Source: Alteromonas sp. MMG017
GTDB taxonomy: Bacteria > Pseudomonadota > Gammaproteobacteria > Enterobacterales > Alteromonadaceae
DNA length: 64,000 nt
Assembly (NCBI RefSeq): GCF_018100795.1
Contig: NZ_JAGJDY010000003.1
Span: 310,001 to 374,000, forward strand
Direction of reading: 5' to 3'
Each line of letters starts with the position of its first letter. Within the stretch, counting starts at the first letter, position 1. This document shows, piece after piece, positions 37,548-47,084 of this stretch. Below the pieces are notes generated by a model, which ran no database searches, was not told the origin of the DNA, and was given only the letters and a program-made list of their open reading frames with translations. The translations under genes were made by a program, and so were the position numbers.

Positions 37548-38430
37548 GCTGTTTATTATGTAAAAGTGATGTATTGACGAGTTGTCGTGACTCTATCACC
37601 TTTCCAAAAATAAGTAACGTAGGACCACTCACATTCGCTTCAGATACCAAACTACCAATGGTACTCAAGGTGCCCTCTATGACTCGCTGTTGTGGACTTG
37701 TTGCATTTTCTACTGCGGCTACAGGCCAATCATGGGCTATACCCTGATTTCCTAACGCCTCACACAGCAAAGACAAACGACTTAGCCCCATATAAACCAC
37801 TACCGTTTGAGAGGCTACGTTTTTTGCCAATTGTGTCATCTCTGGCCATGTTTCAGGGTTTTGAAAATGTGCAGTAATAAAGCTTACCGCCTGTGCACAA
37901 CGTCTATCAGTCAGGGGGATACCTGTGTAGGCAGACATACCAGAAGCCGCCGTAATACCAGGTACAATAGCAAAAGGAATATTCGCTTCTGTTAGCGCCA
38001 TAGTTTCTTCGCACGTTCTGGCAAACAACGCAGGGTCGCCACCTTTAAGTCGAACTACGCAATGACCTGCCTTGGCCAGCTCAACCACCTTCGCACTAAT
38101 ATCTTGCTGTTTCATACTGTGTTGCCCACAGCGTTTACCCACATATTCACGTTTCACATGACGGGGAATTTCTGCAATGACATCTTTGCCCACTAACGCA
38201 TCAAACAACACAATATCGGCTTGCTTGATTAACCTAAGCGCTTTAAGGGTGAGTAATTCTACATCACCAGGACCCGCCCCAACAATGTACACTTTTCCTT
38301 CTTTCTTACTGCGTGGCGCGTTTTTCCCGTTGCCCAACCATCCACTTAAAAAATTGGATGTCGAGTGACGAACAGGTAACGATAATGCTTCGCGAAACAA
38401 CAGCCCAAATGTGTTAACTAAAGTGTTCAT
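37531..38430 (-). CDS. cobA: uroporphyrinogen-III C-methyltransferase
   Basis: SAM-dependent enzyme that methylates uroporphyrinogen III to precorrin-2, the first step to the siroheme needed by NirB. The catalytic domain starts at about residue 45 with KVYIVGAGPGDVELLTLKAL. YVGKRCGQHSMKQQDI, VVRLKGGDPALFARTCEE and PGITAASGMSAYTGIPLTDR follow as expected. The 40-residue N-terminal extension is not part of the family; a later start is possible but I see no better one. No CysG-type dehydrogenase/ferrochelatase domain is fused. It is cotranscribed with nasA and ybiB. Confidence 0.93.
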   Translation of the reverse strand: MNTLVNTFGLLFREALSLPVRHSTSNFLSGWLGNGKNAPRSKKEGKVYIVGAGPGDVELLTLKALRLIKQADIVLFDALVGKDVIAEIPRHVKREYVGKRCGQHSMKQQDISAKVVELAKAGHCVVRLKGGDPALFARTCEETMALTEANIPFAIVPGITAASGMSAYTGIPLTDRRCAQAVSFITAHFQNPETWPEMTQLAKNVASQTVVVYMGLSRLSLLCEALGNQGIAHDWPVAAVENATSPQQRVIEGTLSTIGSLVSEANVSGPTLLIFGKVIESRQLVNTSLLHNKQHVSAI

Positions 38431-38547
38431 GATAATGTCTCCAGAGCAAGGCTCGTGGCTGTAGCTTTTGTGTTAATCGCTCTTGTATTAGTTACATTTA
38501 TACAAGGATGCACTCTGTATAGCTTTTTGGCAGACACGCTCTTAGTG

Positions 38548-41337
38548 TTAACTCTCACGCGCGACGTCTCCTACCGGGGTAACATGTTCGTTAATTAATG
38601 TTGCTAAAGCAGGTTTGCACGAACCGCAATTTGTTCCGCACTTTAGCGTATCGCCCAATTCAGACACTGATGAGCACCCTGCTGCAATCGCTTTGTTAAT
38701 GGTTTTTTCCCTTACAGAAAAGCAGCTGCAAACCACAGGGCCATTTAAAAACGCTTCATCCACTTCGCAGCGTAAAAAATTAGCCAGTTTGTCAGGGCTG
38801 AAACTTTGCGTTAATGCACTGTCTATCCAAGAATTTGGCACATCATACTTTGGCTTGGTACTCGGGCTTTGCGCACCGAAAAATGCCATAAAACAAAACG
38901 AATCTTCATAAGTACAAATCAGCACTTGGCTATCGGTGGTTTTGTGTTGATAGCACACCCACGTTTTAGGTAATTTTTCTAGCAAACCCGTCATTAACGC
39001 GTGCGATGTAAGTTGGCTGGCAATAGATACTCCCAGCCCATTTTCGATTAATTGTTTAGCCCAGTAGCCGCCATTACTTTCCACTACCTCGCTGAGCACA
39101 TTGACGATATCCAATTTGCTATTTGCCGATTGTACGTCGTCACTAATATAAAGCTTTCCGTAGCTTAAAAAGCTGTGGGGGGCAATGGATACCGCACCAT
39201 GTTTTAATTCTGGCTGTCCTGAAATAGGATCGGTTGCCGGCGCAAAAAGCTTTGCCAATTTACTGTGCGAACCCCACTCTCCAGACCAATGAATAGGAAC
39301 GAATACATCGCCTCGACGCTGACGTTTATCGATTTGCACAGGGAAGATACAGGGTGTTTCGCCGCTCACTTCACTGCTAAGAGCAACATAGTCGTTTTGT
39401 GCTACAAGCAATGTTTTTGCATCTTCGGGATGAATATAAAGATTAGCGTGGGCAGTATGGGCATGAAGTACCGGCGCCTTACCTGTTCGAGTCATGGTGT
39501 GCCATTGGTCACGCATTCGCCCGCTATTGAGCACAAATGGAAATTCATTCGAGGTCACTTGAACAGGTGCTGTAAATGTCACAGCAACAAAGTTTGCTTT
39601 GCCCGTCGGGGTAGAAAACACTTTGTTATAAAAGGGGCGAACAGGTAAAAGAGTTTTATCGCTGTTGGTCATTAATGGCCATTGCACTGGCGCCATTGCA
39701 TCATACTGAGCCTGCGACTTCCCCACTAAGGGAGCAAGATTGAGTAGTCGTGCTCCGTCATTTTTATATGATGTTAAGCGGGCATGTTCATCAAATATTT
39801 CACTGGGATGTGAATAAGAAAATGCGTCATTAAATCCCATTTTCCGTGCGACATCACACATAATTTGCCAATCGTGTTTGGCTTCACCTGCAGGTGGCAT
39901 AATCCCTCGCTGACGTGAAATTCTTCGCTCTGAATTCGTCACGGTTCCGTCTTTTTCAGACCACCCCGTTGCCGGTAGTGCAATATCGGCAAAGGCAAGG
40001 GTATCGTTACTCTGTACAATGTCAGATACCACTACCATGTCGCACTTTTTGAGCGCCGATTCAACTTGCTCACGATAAGGCATACTGACTACGGGGTTTG
40101 TACCCATTATCCATACAAACTTTATTTGCCCCGCATCCATAGCAGAGAACAGGTCTACCGCTTTTAAGCCGCCTTGCTCTGGCATAGCAGGAGACTGCCA
40201 AAACACTTTTACATTTTCACGGTGTTCAGGGTTTTCAATATCACAATGCGCCGCCAACATGTTGGCTAACCCCCCCACTTCTCTGCCACCCATGGCATTG
40301 GGCTGGCCTGTTATTGAAAAGGGTCCACAACCTGGCTTGCTAATGAAATCTAGCGCCAAGTGGCAATTAATAATGGCGTTGGCCTTGTCTACTCCAGCAG
40401 AGGATTGGTTAACCCCCATGGAATAGAAGGTAATTGCACTGTCTGCGCTAATAAACCATTGATAGAAAGTGGCCAAATCTGCTTCATTCAAACCACACAC
40501 ACTCGCCACGTCTTTTGCATCAAGCGTGTTAGCACTTGTAATGGCGTCACTTAATCCTTGGGTGAACTCGCTAATAGCAGGTTCATTGATTGCCCCATTG
40601 TTGTGAGCAAATTGAAGTAACCCATTAAAAAGTGCAACGTCGCTGCCCCCTGTAAGAGGCAAGTGTAAATCGGCGATGGTACATGTTTCGGTTTCCCGAG
40701 GGTCTATCACCACCACTTTCATAGCTGGATTGCGCAGCTTCGCCCGTTGAATACGCTGGAATAGCACAGGGTGTGCCCACGCGGTGTTACTGCCTGTCAG
40801 CACCAACAGCGAAGTACACTCTAAATCGGTGTAATCACAAGGCACCACGTCTTCGCCAAACGCACGTTTGTAACCTGCAACAGCAGATGACATGCAAAGC
40901 CGTGAGTTTGTGTCTATATTTGCGCTGCCAATAAACCCTTTCATGAGCTTATTCGCAACATAATAATCTTCAGTAAGTAATTGCCCTGATACATAAAACG
41001 CAACGGCATCCGGCCCATGTTCAGCAATAGTCTGGGTGATTTTATCAGCCACCGCGCGGGTAGCCGTGTCCCAATCTACCTTTGCACCTGCCATGGTTGG
41101 GTGAAGCAAACGGCCGCTAAGATCATTTGTTTCAAGCAGGTTTGTGCCTTTTACACACAGACGACCATAATTGGCCGGATGCTCGGGCGTACCAGTAACC
41201 TTGTCCAGGGAGGTAGTGCGCCCGCTAACGTTGCAACTGATATCTACACCACAACCCACACCACAATAAGGGCAGGTGGTTTGCTTTTGCCGTAGTAGTG
41301 GTTCCAGCATAGTGGTTTTTGGTGTAGCCATATTCAT
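38548..41337 (-). CDS. nasA: assimilatory nitrate reductase catalytic subunit
   Basis: Molybdopterin (bis-MGD) enzyme that reduces nitrate to nitrite in the cytoplasm, 929 residues. The N-terminal [4Fe-4S] motif is CPYCGVGCGV followed by CVKG. The molybdenum ligand region is NSRLCMSSAVAGYKRAFG. The C-terminal molybdopterin-binding domain contains NSGRMRDQWHTMTRTGKAP. A BFD-like [2Fe-2S] domain is fused at the end (CSCFSVREKTI and CGTNCGSC), as in Klebsiella NasA. The ATG at 41337 has AGAGAG upstream. It lies 43 bases after nirD. A separate NasC/NasB electron-transfer subunit is not seen. Confidence 0.96.
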   Translation of the reverse strand: MNMATPKTTMLEPLLRQKQTTCPYCGVGCGVDISCNVSGRTTSLDKVTGTPEHPANYGRLCVKGTNLLETNDLSGRLLHPTMAGAKVDWDTATRAVADKITQTIAEHGPDAVAFYVSGQLLTEDYYVANKLMKGFIGSANIDTNSRLCMSSAVAGYKRAFGEDVVPCDYTDLECTSLLVLTGSNTAWAHPVLFQRIQRAKLRNPAMKVVVIDPRETETCTIADLHLPLTGGSDVALFNGLLQFAHNNGAINEPAISEFTQGLSDAITSANTLDAKDVASVCGLNEADLATFYQWFISADSAITFYSMGVNQSSAGVDKANAIINCHLALDFISKPGCGPFSITGQPNAMGGREVGGLANMLAAHCDIENPEHRENVKVFWQSPAMPEQGGLKAVDLFSAMDAGQIKFVWIMGTNPVVSMPYREQVESALKKCDMVVVSDIVQSNDTLAFADIALPATGWSEKDGTVTNSERRISRQRGIMPPAGEAKHDWQIMCDVARKMGFNDAFSYSHPSEIFDEHARLTSYKNDGARLLNLAPLVGKSQAQYDAMAPVQWPLMTNSDKTLLPVRPFYNKVFSTPTGKANFVAVTFTAPVQVTSNEFPFVLNSGRMRDQWHTMTRTGKAPVLHAHTAHANLYIHPEDAKTLLVAQNDYVALSSEVSGETPCIFPVQIDKRQRRGDVFVPIHWSGEWGSHSKLAKLFAPATDPISGQPELKHGAVSIAPHSFLSYGKLYISDDVQSANSKLDIVNVLSEVVESNGGYWAKQLIENGLGVSIASQLTSHALMTGLLEKLPKTWVCYQHKTTDSQVLICTYEDSFCFMAFFGAQSPSTKPKYDVPNSWIDSALTQSFSPDKLANFLRCEVDEAFLNGPVVCSCFSVREKTINKAIAAGCSSVSELGDTLKCGTNCGSCKPALATLINEHVTPVGDVARES

Positions 41338-41380
41338 GGAAAAACTCTCTTAGTAAACAAAGACAACGGATAAAAATGGG

Positions 41381-41734
41381 TTAAACAGCAACGAGTATTC
41401 GCTCACCTTCCACTTTCACGTCGTACGCCATTACGCTTACGTCATCACGTTCAATACACTTACCTGTGGCCAACACGTAATGCTCTTTATAAAGAGGCGA
41501 TGCCACCACAATATCATCCGCTATAGAGCCTATAAGGCCACGATATAGCACGTTTGCTTTGCCGATGGGATCCCAGTTGCTAATGGCGTAAAGAAACTGC
41601 TCGCCACCTTTTATTACACTAAACAACGCCACCTGCTGACCTTCGATAAGTGCACAAACACCGCTATTTGTTACCACGTCGTCAATGCCACACACGTCAT
41701 GCCAAAGGGGCGCCACATCTGTATTTGCTGTCAT
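41381..41734 (-). CDS. nirD: nitrite reductase [NAD(P)H] small subunit
   Basis: A 117-residue Rieske-like fold partner of NirB. Typical segments are VCALIEGQQVALFSV and IGSIADDIVVASPLYKEHYVLATGKC. As in most NirD proteins the Rieske iron-sulfur ligands are missing (no CxH pair), so it is structural rather than redox-active. It sits between nirB (14 bases upstream) and nasA (43 bases downstream). Confidence 0.95.
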   Translation of the reverse strand: MTANTDVAPLWHDVCGIDDVVTNSGVCALIEGQQVALFSVIKGGEQFLYAISNWDPIGKANVLYRGLIGSIADDIVVASPLYKEHYVLATGKCIERDDVSVMAYDVKVEGERILVAV

Positions 41735-41748
41735 CAGTTTGTTCCTTT

Positions 41749-44298
41749 TTAAATTACGTCAACCGCAATGAGATTGTCGGCACCTTTAGACTTTTCCATT
41801 TCAGTGGCAGGTCTAACTTGGCCTCGTTCAGATACAAATTGTATGTTTGTATCTGTGCCATCTGTGTTAACGAATTGACGGAAACGTTTGCGGGATGCTT
41901 CGCTTTCAAGGGTAGTTTTCCACTCACATTGATAAGCACCAACCACGGTTTCCATTTGGGCTTCTAAGTCTGCGTTTATGTTGAGCGAGTCATTCATAAC
42001 AACATCCTGAAGGTAAGCTAACCCCCCTTCTAAGTTGTCCATCCACACCGATGTACGTTGAAGCCTATCGGCAGTGCGTACATAGAACATCAATACACGG
42101 TCGATGTATTTAACCAGCGTTTCTGTATCTAAATCGGTAGCGAATAAATCGGCATGACGAGGTTTCATACCGCCGTTTCCGCACACGTATAAGTTCCAGC
42201 CATTTTCGGTAGCAATAACACCAATATCTTTACTTTGTGCTTCTGCACATTCTCGGGTACAGCCGGAAACGCCGAATTTAATTTTGTGCGGTGCCCGTAG
42301 GCCTTTGTAACGGTTCTCTAAATCGATTGCGGTTTTTACCGAATCTTGCACCCCGTAACGACACCACGTGCTACCTACACAAGATTTCACCGTACGAAGG
42401 GCTTTAGCGTATGCATGGCCGGTTTCAAAGCCGCCTTTAACGAGAGCCTCCCAAATATCAGGCAGTTGATCGACCCGCGCGCCAAATAAATCAATACGCT
42501 GACCGCCGGTTATTTTGGTATACAAGCTATATTTCTTGGCAACTTCGCCTAACAAAATAAGCTTCTCTGGGGTAATTTCTCCCCCCGCCACACGAGGAAC
42601 TACAGAATAAGTGCCGTCTTTTTGCATGTTACCAAGGTAAATATCGTTGGTATCTTGCAGAGGTAAATGCTCTTGTTTAAGTACGTAATCGTTGTACACA
42701 GAGGCTAAAATAGAGCCTGCTGCTGGCTTACATATTTCACAGCCAAGACCCGTACCATGCTTTTCGAGCAACTCGTCAAAAGAGGTAATGCCGTTCACTT
42801 TTACAATGTGAAATAGTTCTTGGCGGGTATGATTGAAATGCTCACAAATGGCTTTCGAGACTTCAACACCCCGTTTTTCAAGCTCGCTATCAACCACGTT
42901 TTTCAACAATGCGGTACACCCGCCACAGCCGGTACTGGCTTTCGTGCAACTTTTAACATCACCAAGGCTGCAACAGCCTTCGTCGATAGCCGAGACAATG
43001 TCGCTTTTGGCCACGTTATGACATGAACATATTGTTGCGGTATCTGGCAGTGCATCTGCACCTAACGCTGGCGCAGCACCAGCACTAGGCAAAATAAGCG
43101 TTTCAGGATTTTCCGGTAAATCAATGCCGTTTAAGGCATATTGCAACAAGGTATCGTAATCGCTGGTATCACCCACTAACACGGCACCTAACACTTTTTG
43201 TTGGCTTTCATCTACTACCAACTTTTTGTACACGCCTTCAGGCTGATTAAAGTAGGTGTAGCTTTGTGCGCCAGTGGTACGCTCGTGCGCATCGCCTATA
43301 GAGCCCACTTCCACGCCCATCAACTTGAGTTTAGTACTCATGTCGGCGCCGGTGAATACAGTATCACCACCTGTTAGCGAGCTTACTGCTGCGCGAGCCA
43401 TCGTGTAGCCAGGCGCAACCAAACCAAATATGCGGTTTTGCCACAGCGCACATTCGCCCACGGCGAAAATGTCAGGATCTGAGGTTAAGCAGTTGTCATC
43501 AACGACAATACCGCCACGCTCCCCTAGGGCTAGCATGGATTTTCTGGCGAGTTGATCTGATGGGCGAATACCTGCTGAAAACAGCACCATATCCGTTTCA
43601 AGAAAAGTACCGTCGGCAAATACCATGCGATAACGTGATTGCTCACCGGCTTCAATAACCTGTGTCGCTTTCTGGGTATGTACGGTTACCCCTAAGGATT
43701 CAATTTTACTGCGAAGTACGTCACCGCCGGTTTCGTCTAACTGCACTGCCATAAGCTGTGGCGCAAATTCCACCACATGGGTTTCAAGGCCGGCTTCTTT
43801 TAATGCGTTTGCCGCTTCAAGCCCCAATAATCCGCCACCCACTACCACACCCACTTTGCTTTCGCGGGCAGAGTTTTCAATCGCAATCAGGTCATCAATA
43901 GTGCGATACACTAAGCAGTGTTCTTGATCGTTTCCTGGAATAGGCGGAACAAACGGGTAAGACCCCGTGGCAAGAACCAACTTATCATAGGGAAACACCT
44001 GGCCATCTTCTGTTAACGCCTTTTTTTCGTCGCGCAGCAAGTCAGTCACTATGGCGTTGGTTACCACATTAACGCCCCACTCACGATATACATCAGCGGT
44101 TGTCAGCGCTAAATCATCTGCGCTAGCACCACTAAAGTAAGAGGACAAATGTACTCTATCGTAGGCCAGTCTCGACTCACCACACAGTACGGTGATATCA
44201 ACGTTATCGCTGCTTTGATGAAGCTGTTCAACAAAATGGTGCCCTACCATTCCGTTACCAACGACGAGAATTCGCGTTTTAGATGCCAAAGATGTCAT
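41749..44298 (-). CDS. nirB: nitrite reductase [NAD(P)H] large subunit
   Basis: Reduces nitrite to ammonium in the cytoplasm; 849 residues. An N-terminal FAD/NAD(P)H oxidoreductase (VVGNGMVGHHFVEQL; VVVGGGLLGLEAANAL) is followed by a BFD-type [2Fe-2S] domain (CSCHNVAKSDI, CTKASTGCGGC). The sulfite/nitrite reductase half binds siroheme and [4Fe-4S] through CVGSTWCRYG and SGCTRECAEAQSKD. It is first gene of nirB-nirD-nasA-cobA-ybiB, which supplies nitrate reduction, nitrite reduction and the siroheme precursor together. A terminator-like hairpin stands directly before the start codon. Confidence 0.97.
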   Translation of the reverse strand: MTSLASKTRILVVGNGMVGHHFVEQLHQSSDNVDITVLCGESRLAYDRVHLSSYFSGASADDLALTTADVYREWGVNVVTNAIVTDLLRDEKKALTEDGQVFPYDKLVLATGSYPFVPPIPGNDQEHCLVYRTIDDLIAIENSARESKVGVVVGGGLLGLEAANALKEAGLETHVVEFAPQLMAVQLDETGGDVLRSKIESLGVTVHTQKATQVIEAGEQSRYRMVFADGTFLETDMVLFSAGIRPSDQLARKSMLALGERGGIVVDDNCLTSDPDIFAVGECALWQNRIFGLVAPGYTMARAAVSSLTGGDTVFTGADMSTKLKLMGVEVGSIGDAHERTTGAQSYTYFNQPEGVYKKLVVDESQQKVLGAVLVGDTSDYDTLLQYALNGIDLPENPETLILPSAGAAPALGADALPDTATICSCHNVAKSDIVSAIDEGCCSLGDVKSCTKASTGCGGCTALLKNVVDSELEKRGVEVSKAICEHFNHTRQELFHIVKVNGITSFDELLEKHGTGLGCEICKPAAGSILASVYNDYVLKQEHLPLQDTNDIYLGNMQKDGTYSVVPRVAGGEITPEKLILLGEVAKKYSLYTKITGGQRIDLFGARVDQLPDIWEALVKGGFETGHAYAKALRTVKSCVGSTWCRYGVQDSVKTAIDLENRYKGLRAPHKIKFGVSGCTRECAEAQSKDIGVIATENGWNLYVCGNGGMKPRHADLFATDLDTETLVKYIDRVLMFYVRTADRLQRTSVWMDNLEGGLAYLQDVVMNDSLNINADLEAQMETVVGAYQCEWKTTLESEASRKRFRQFVNTDGTDTNIQFVSERGQVRPATEMEKSKGADNLIAVDVI

Positions 44299-44321
44299 GG
44301 TCTCTCCCCTTTATTCGGGAC

Positions 44322-44359
44322 AAAAAAAAGCCCGCATCAACTTTCGTTGTTGCGGGCTT
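44322..44359 (-). terminator. leader terminator (attenuator) of the nirB operon
   Basis: On the minus strand AGCCCGCA/TGCGGGCT (8 bp) plus CAAC/GTTG closes a GAAA tetraloop, followed by eight U residues and, about 23 bases later, the nirB start. It begins with the same CGAAGCCC sequence as the nrtA leader terminator. A complete intrinsic terminator in the leader implies regulated antitermination. Confidence 0.88.
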
Positions 44360-44374
44360 CGTTGCCTATCAAGC

Positions 44375-44392
44375 GCTACGAGTGATCGTAGC
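44375..44392 (-). ncRNA. upstream hairpin of the nirB leader
   Basis: GCTACG/CGTAGC (6 bp) with a hexanucleotide loop AUCACU on the transcript, 16 bases before the terminator stem. ANTAR target hairpins carry a hexaloop with A at position 1 and G at 4; here position 1 fits and position 4 is A. It is a candidate NasR recognition element. Confidence 0.6.
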
Positions 44393-44458
44393 TATCAAAT
44401 TTTTATGAGCTAGGTTGCTCTAAACATACACACACAGTATTTCACACAATTAAGTATA

Positions 44459-44475
44459 TCCAATATTAGTGCCAT
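44459..44475 (-). promoter_or_regulatory. probable sigma-54 promoter of the nirB operon
   Basis: The minus strand reads TGGCACTAATATTGGA: a perfect TGGCAC -24 block and TTG in the -12 block at the right distance, but GG where the normally invariant GC should be. Two NtrC-like sites about 65-115 bases upstream strengthen the call. Transcription would start near 44448. Confidence 0.6.
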
Positions 44476-44538
44476 GTCATTACAAGCCTGTTTTATATAG
44501 ATTTATTCAAAAACTAGGCTTTTCGAACCACCCTAATT

Positions 44539-44576
44539 TGCACCAAACAAAAGCATTTGCGATTTCATTTGGTGCA
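44539..44576. promoter_or_regulatory. two abutting NtrC-type sites upstream of nirB
   Basis: TGCACCA (44539-44545) and TGGTGCA (44570-44576) are perfect NtrC half-sites. They are the outer arms of two adjacent 19-base units, each made of 7 bases, 5 spacer bases and 7 bases: TGCACCA-N5-AAGCATT and TGCGATT-N5-TGGTGCA. Paired sites upstream of a sigma-54 element are the normal NtrC enhancer layout. Confidence 0.65.
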
Positions 44577-44651
44577 CTTAAGTGGTCTATTTTACTTTCT
44601 AGTATTAGTAATTCGCCTTAGTAGTAACACCAAGGCGATAACCAACAGCGG

Positions 44652-46217
44652 TTAAGCAAGTTTATCGGTAGCAACGCGATAACGTGGATCTTCATTCACG
44701 TTAATTTCTACAAACTTGTCTGCTTTACGCAGTAAGTTGCGACACTCATCACTGATATGGCGAATATGCAGCTTCTTACCTTGCTGTTCATATTTGTCAG
44801 CTAACGTGTCTAAGGCATCAATACCTGAAGAATCCCAAATTCTCGATTCTTTAAAGTCGATAACCACATGCTCAGGGTCATTGGCAATATCAAACAAGTC
44901 TTTGAAGTGACTAACTGAACCGAAGAACAAAGGCCCTTCTAAGTCATACACTTTCCAATCGTCGCTATCGATATGACTCTTAACTTCAATATGGCGAGCG
45001 TGCTTCCACGCAAATACCAAGGCAGAAACGATAACACCCACCACAACCGCAATCGCAAGGTCGGCAATGACCGTAACCGCGGTAACTAAGAATAGGACAA
45101 AAGCATCTTCTTTATTTACACCACGGATAATGCGGAACGATGCCCATTCAAAGGTAGCAATAACCACAACAAACATTACGCCAACCAATGCCGCTAGCGG
45201 AATCATTTCAATTAATGGTGCTGCAAAAAGGATAAAGGCAAGCAATACCAATGCCGCTGTAATACCAGATAAACGTCCACGACCACCAGAGTTAATGTTA
45301 ATCATACTCTGACCAATCATGGCACAACCGCCCATACCGCCAAAGAAGCCATTCACTGTATTCGCAACGCCCTGACCAACACATTCTTTGTTGCCACGGC
45401 CGCGGGTGTCTGTCATTTCATCAATAAGCGATAATGTAAGGAGTGACTCAATCAAGCCAACCAAACATAAAATGATTGAAGTAGGCAGAACAATCATCAC
45501 CGTTTCCCAAGTAAACGGTACCATCGGGATAGCAAAAGTGGGTAGTTCACCCGCTAGGGTAGCGCTCGCTTTTTGTGCTTCAGGCAGTAAATCACGCACG
45601 AAATCGATAACGGTACGCGCTTCTAAATCAAGCCCATGTACCATGGCAGTTACCGTAACAATAGCCACTAACGAGGCGGGCACTGCGGTAGTAAGCTTAG
45701 GCAGTAAGTAAATAATCGCCATGGTAAGCGCGACGAGCCCAAGCATCCAATACAACATAGACCCTTGCATCCACTCCAACTGACCTAGGGCATTCACTAC
45801 TTTGAATTGACCTAATTGGGCAAGGAAAATAACAATGGCTAAACCATTCACAAACCCTAGCATTACTGGGTATGGCACCAATCGTATGAACTTACCAAGC
45901 TTAAATACCCCACAGAGTATTTGCAGTAAGCCGGCTAATATAACGGCGGCAAACAGATATTGAACGCCATGCTGTGCCACTAGTGCCACCATGACCACGG
46001 CCATAGCACCTGTCGCACCAGAAATCATTCCTGGACGCCCGCCAATGGCTGACGTGATAAGTCCCATCATAAATGCGGCATACAACCCAATCATGGGCTC
46101 AACACCAGCAACAAATGCAAAAGCAACCGCTTCTGGTACCAGTGCTAGTGCAACGGTAATACCAGAAAGCACGTCATTTTTTACATTACTATCTCGATTA
46201 GTAATTAAATCAAACAT
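44652..46217 (-). CDS. SulP family inorganic anion transporter with STAS domain
   Basis: A 521-residue SLC26/SulP transporter. About 11-14 membrane helices begin with [18 protein letters not shown], the family opening. [21 protein letters not shown] segment lies near the substrate site, and a C-terminal STAS domain (about residues 410-510) contains [20 protein letters not shown]. SulP proteins carry sulfate, bicarbonate or other anions. The gene stands alone upstream of the nirB promoter region on the same strand and next to nasR, so nitrate or nitrite is possible; the sequence does not decide. Confidence 0.93.
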   Translation of the reverse strand: MFDLITNRDSNVKNDVLSGITVALALVPEAVAFAFVAGVEPMIGLYAAFMMGLITSAIGGRPGMISGATGAMAVVMVALVAQHGVQYLFAAVILAGLLQILCGVFKLGKFIRLVPYPVMLGFVNGLAIVIFLAQLGQFKVVNALGQLEWMQGSMLYWMLGLVALTMAIIYLLPKLTTAVPASLVAIVTVTAMVHGLDLEARTVIDFVRDLLPEAQKASATLAGELPTFAIPMVPFTWETVMIVLPTSIILCLVGLIESLLTLSLIDEMTDTRGRGNKECVGQGVANTVNGFFGGMGGCAMIGQSMININSGGRGRLSGITAALVLLAFILFAAPLIEMIPLAALVGVMFVVVIATFEWASFRIIRGVNKEDAFVLFLVTAVTVIADLAIAVVVGVIVSALVFAWKHARHIEVKSHIDSDDWKVYDLEGPLFFGSVSHFKDLFDIANDPEHVVIDFKESRIWDSSGIDALDTLADKYEQQGKKLHIRHISDECRNLLRKADKFVEINVNEDPRYRVATDKLA

Positions 46218-46542
46218 GTTTTCTCAGGAGTTTAGAGGTTTTAGGATCGTGCGTTGTCAGTATAGCTGTGGATGCTATAAATCACTGTCTTGCACAAATT
46301 TTGGTGCGATTCTACCACCATTAATGCTTAAAATCTTTTAATAGAATGTTAATCGTACAGAGGATTTTAAGCTGACAAGACTGGCTTTCCATGGCATCGT
46401 AGCAAGCTTAGTTTTTATCTAGCAATTGATGCGTCGTTTATTGTCATTGACGCTCTCAATTGTATTCTCACTGATTTTTTAAACTACGTCGCTGACACTT
46501 TTTGCGGCGAGGTGTATTTTGACCAACCGATAAGGAGTGGAA
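46218..46542. other. divergent intergenic region, SulP and small membrane protein
   Basis: About 325 bases containing the promoter of the leftward SulP gene and of the rightward small membrane protein. I see no clear -35/-10 pair, palindrome or terminator. AAGGAG at 46532-46537 is the ribosome-binding site of the rightward gene. Confidence 0.4.
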
Positions 46543-46827
46543 GTGGTCCCTTATTTACTCACTATTTTATGCGTGCTGGTGGCTGGCGCTATTCATTGGG
46601 CATTTCCAAAAACCTTTTGGAAATCTACGTTAATGTCCACCGCTGTCATTTTGCTATTTTCTATTGCCGCTTTATTTATCTTCAAAGCATCCGGCATGCT
46701 AATGACTGAGACGGGTGAAGATCCTGACTTTTCCGGTAAATTACTGATGATTACTGCGTTGATGTCTTTCTTCGGGCTGCTTATTTCTATTTTTGTCGGC
46801 TGGTTTCTGCGCGTAGTAAGAGCCTAG
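46543..46827 (+). CDS. unknown small integral membrane protein
   Basis: A 94-residue protein with three predicted membrane helices (about residues 3-18, 29-48 and 67-89). The GTG at 46543 lies 5 bases after AAGGAG and is favoured over the GTG at 46537, which overlaps that site. The short loop TETGEDPDFSGK links helices 2 and 3. No family recognised. It lies between the SulP gene and nasR; the 257-base gap to nasR suggests separate transcription. Confidence 0.7.
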   Translation: MVPYLLTILCVLVAGAIHWAFPKTFWKSTLMSTAVILLFSIAALFIFKASGMLMTETGEDPDFSGKLLMITALMSFFGLLISIFVGWFLRVVRA

Positions 46828-47084
46828 TAAGCGCGTAATAACAAATATTAAGCGAGGTGCAAGGCTAAGATTATCTTAACTTGCACCGTTATCGAGCATA
46901 AAACGTATCACACGTAGTACTGGTTACAGGTGTTGGCTCAAAAACCCATCTCCCTTAAATTCCACTTCAACAAATATCTCATTAAAAACAGACACTTAAG
47001 CAAACCCATTCAAGAAAGGTACGTTAAGGCATAGGCATTGCTTTTATAAACTATTCAATTAGTCCGCTAAATCCATAACGTATC

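Noticed and set aside
46512-46709. 65-codon ORF overlapping the small membrane protein
   Set aside because: It lies in another frame of a gene with clear membrane helices and a proper AAGGAG site.
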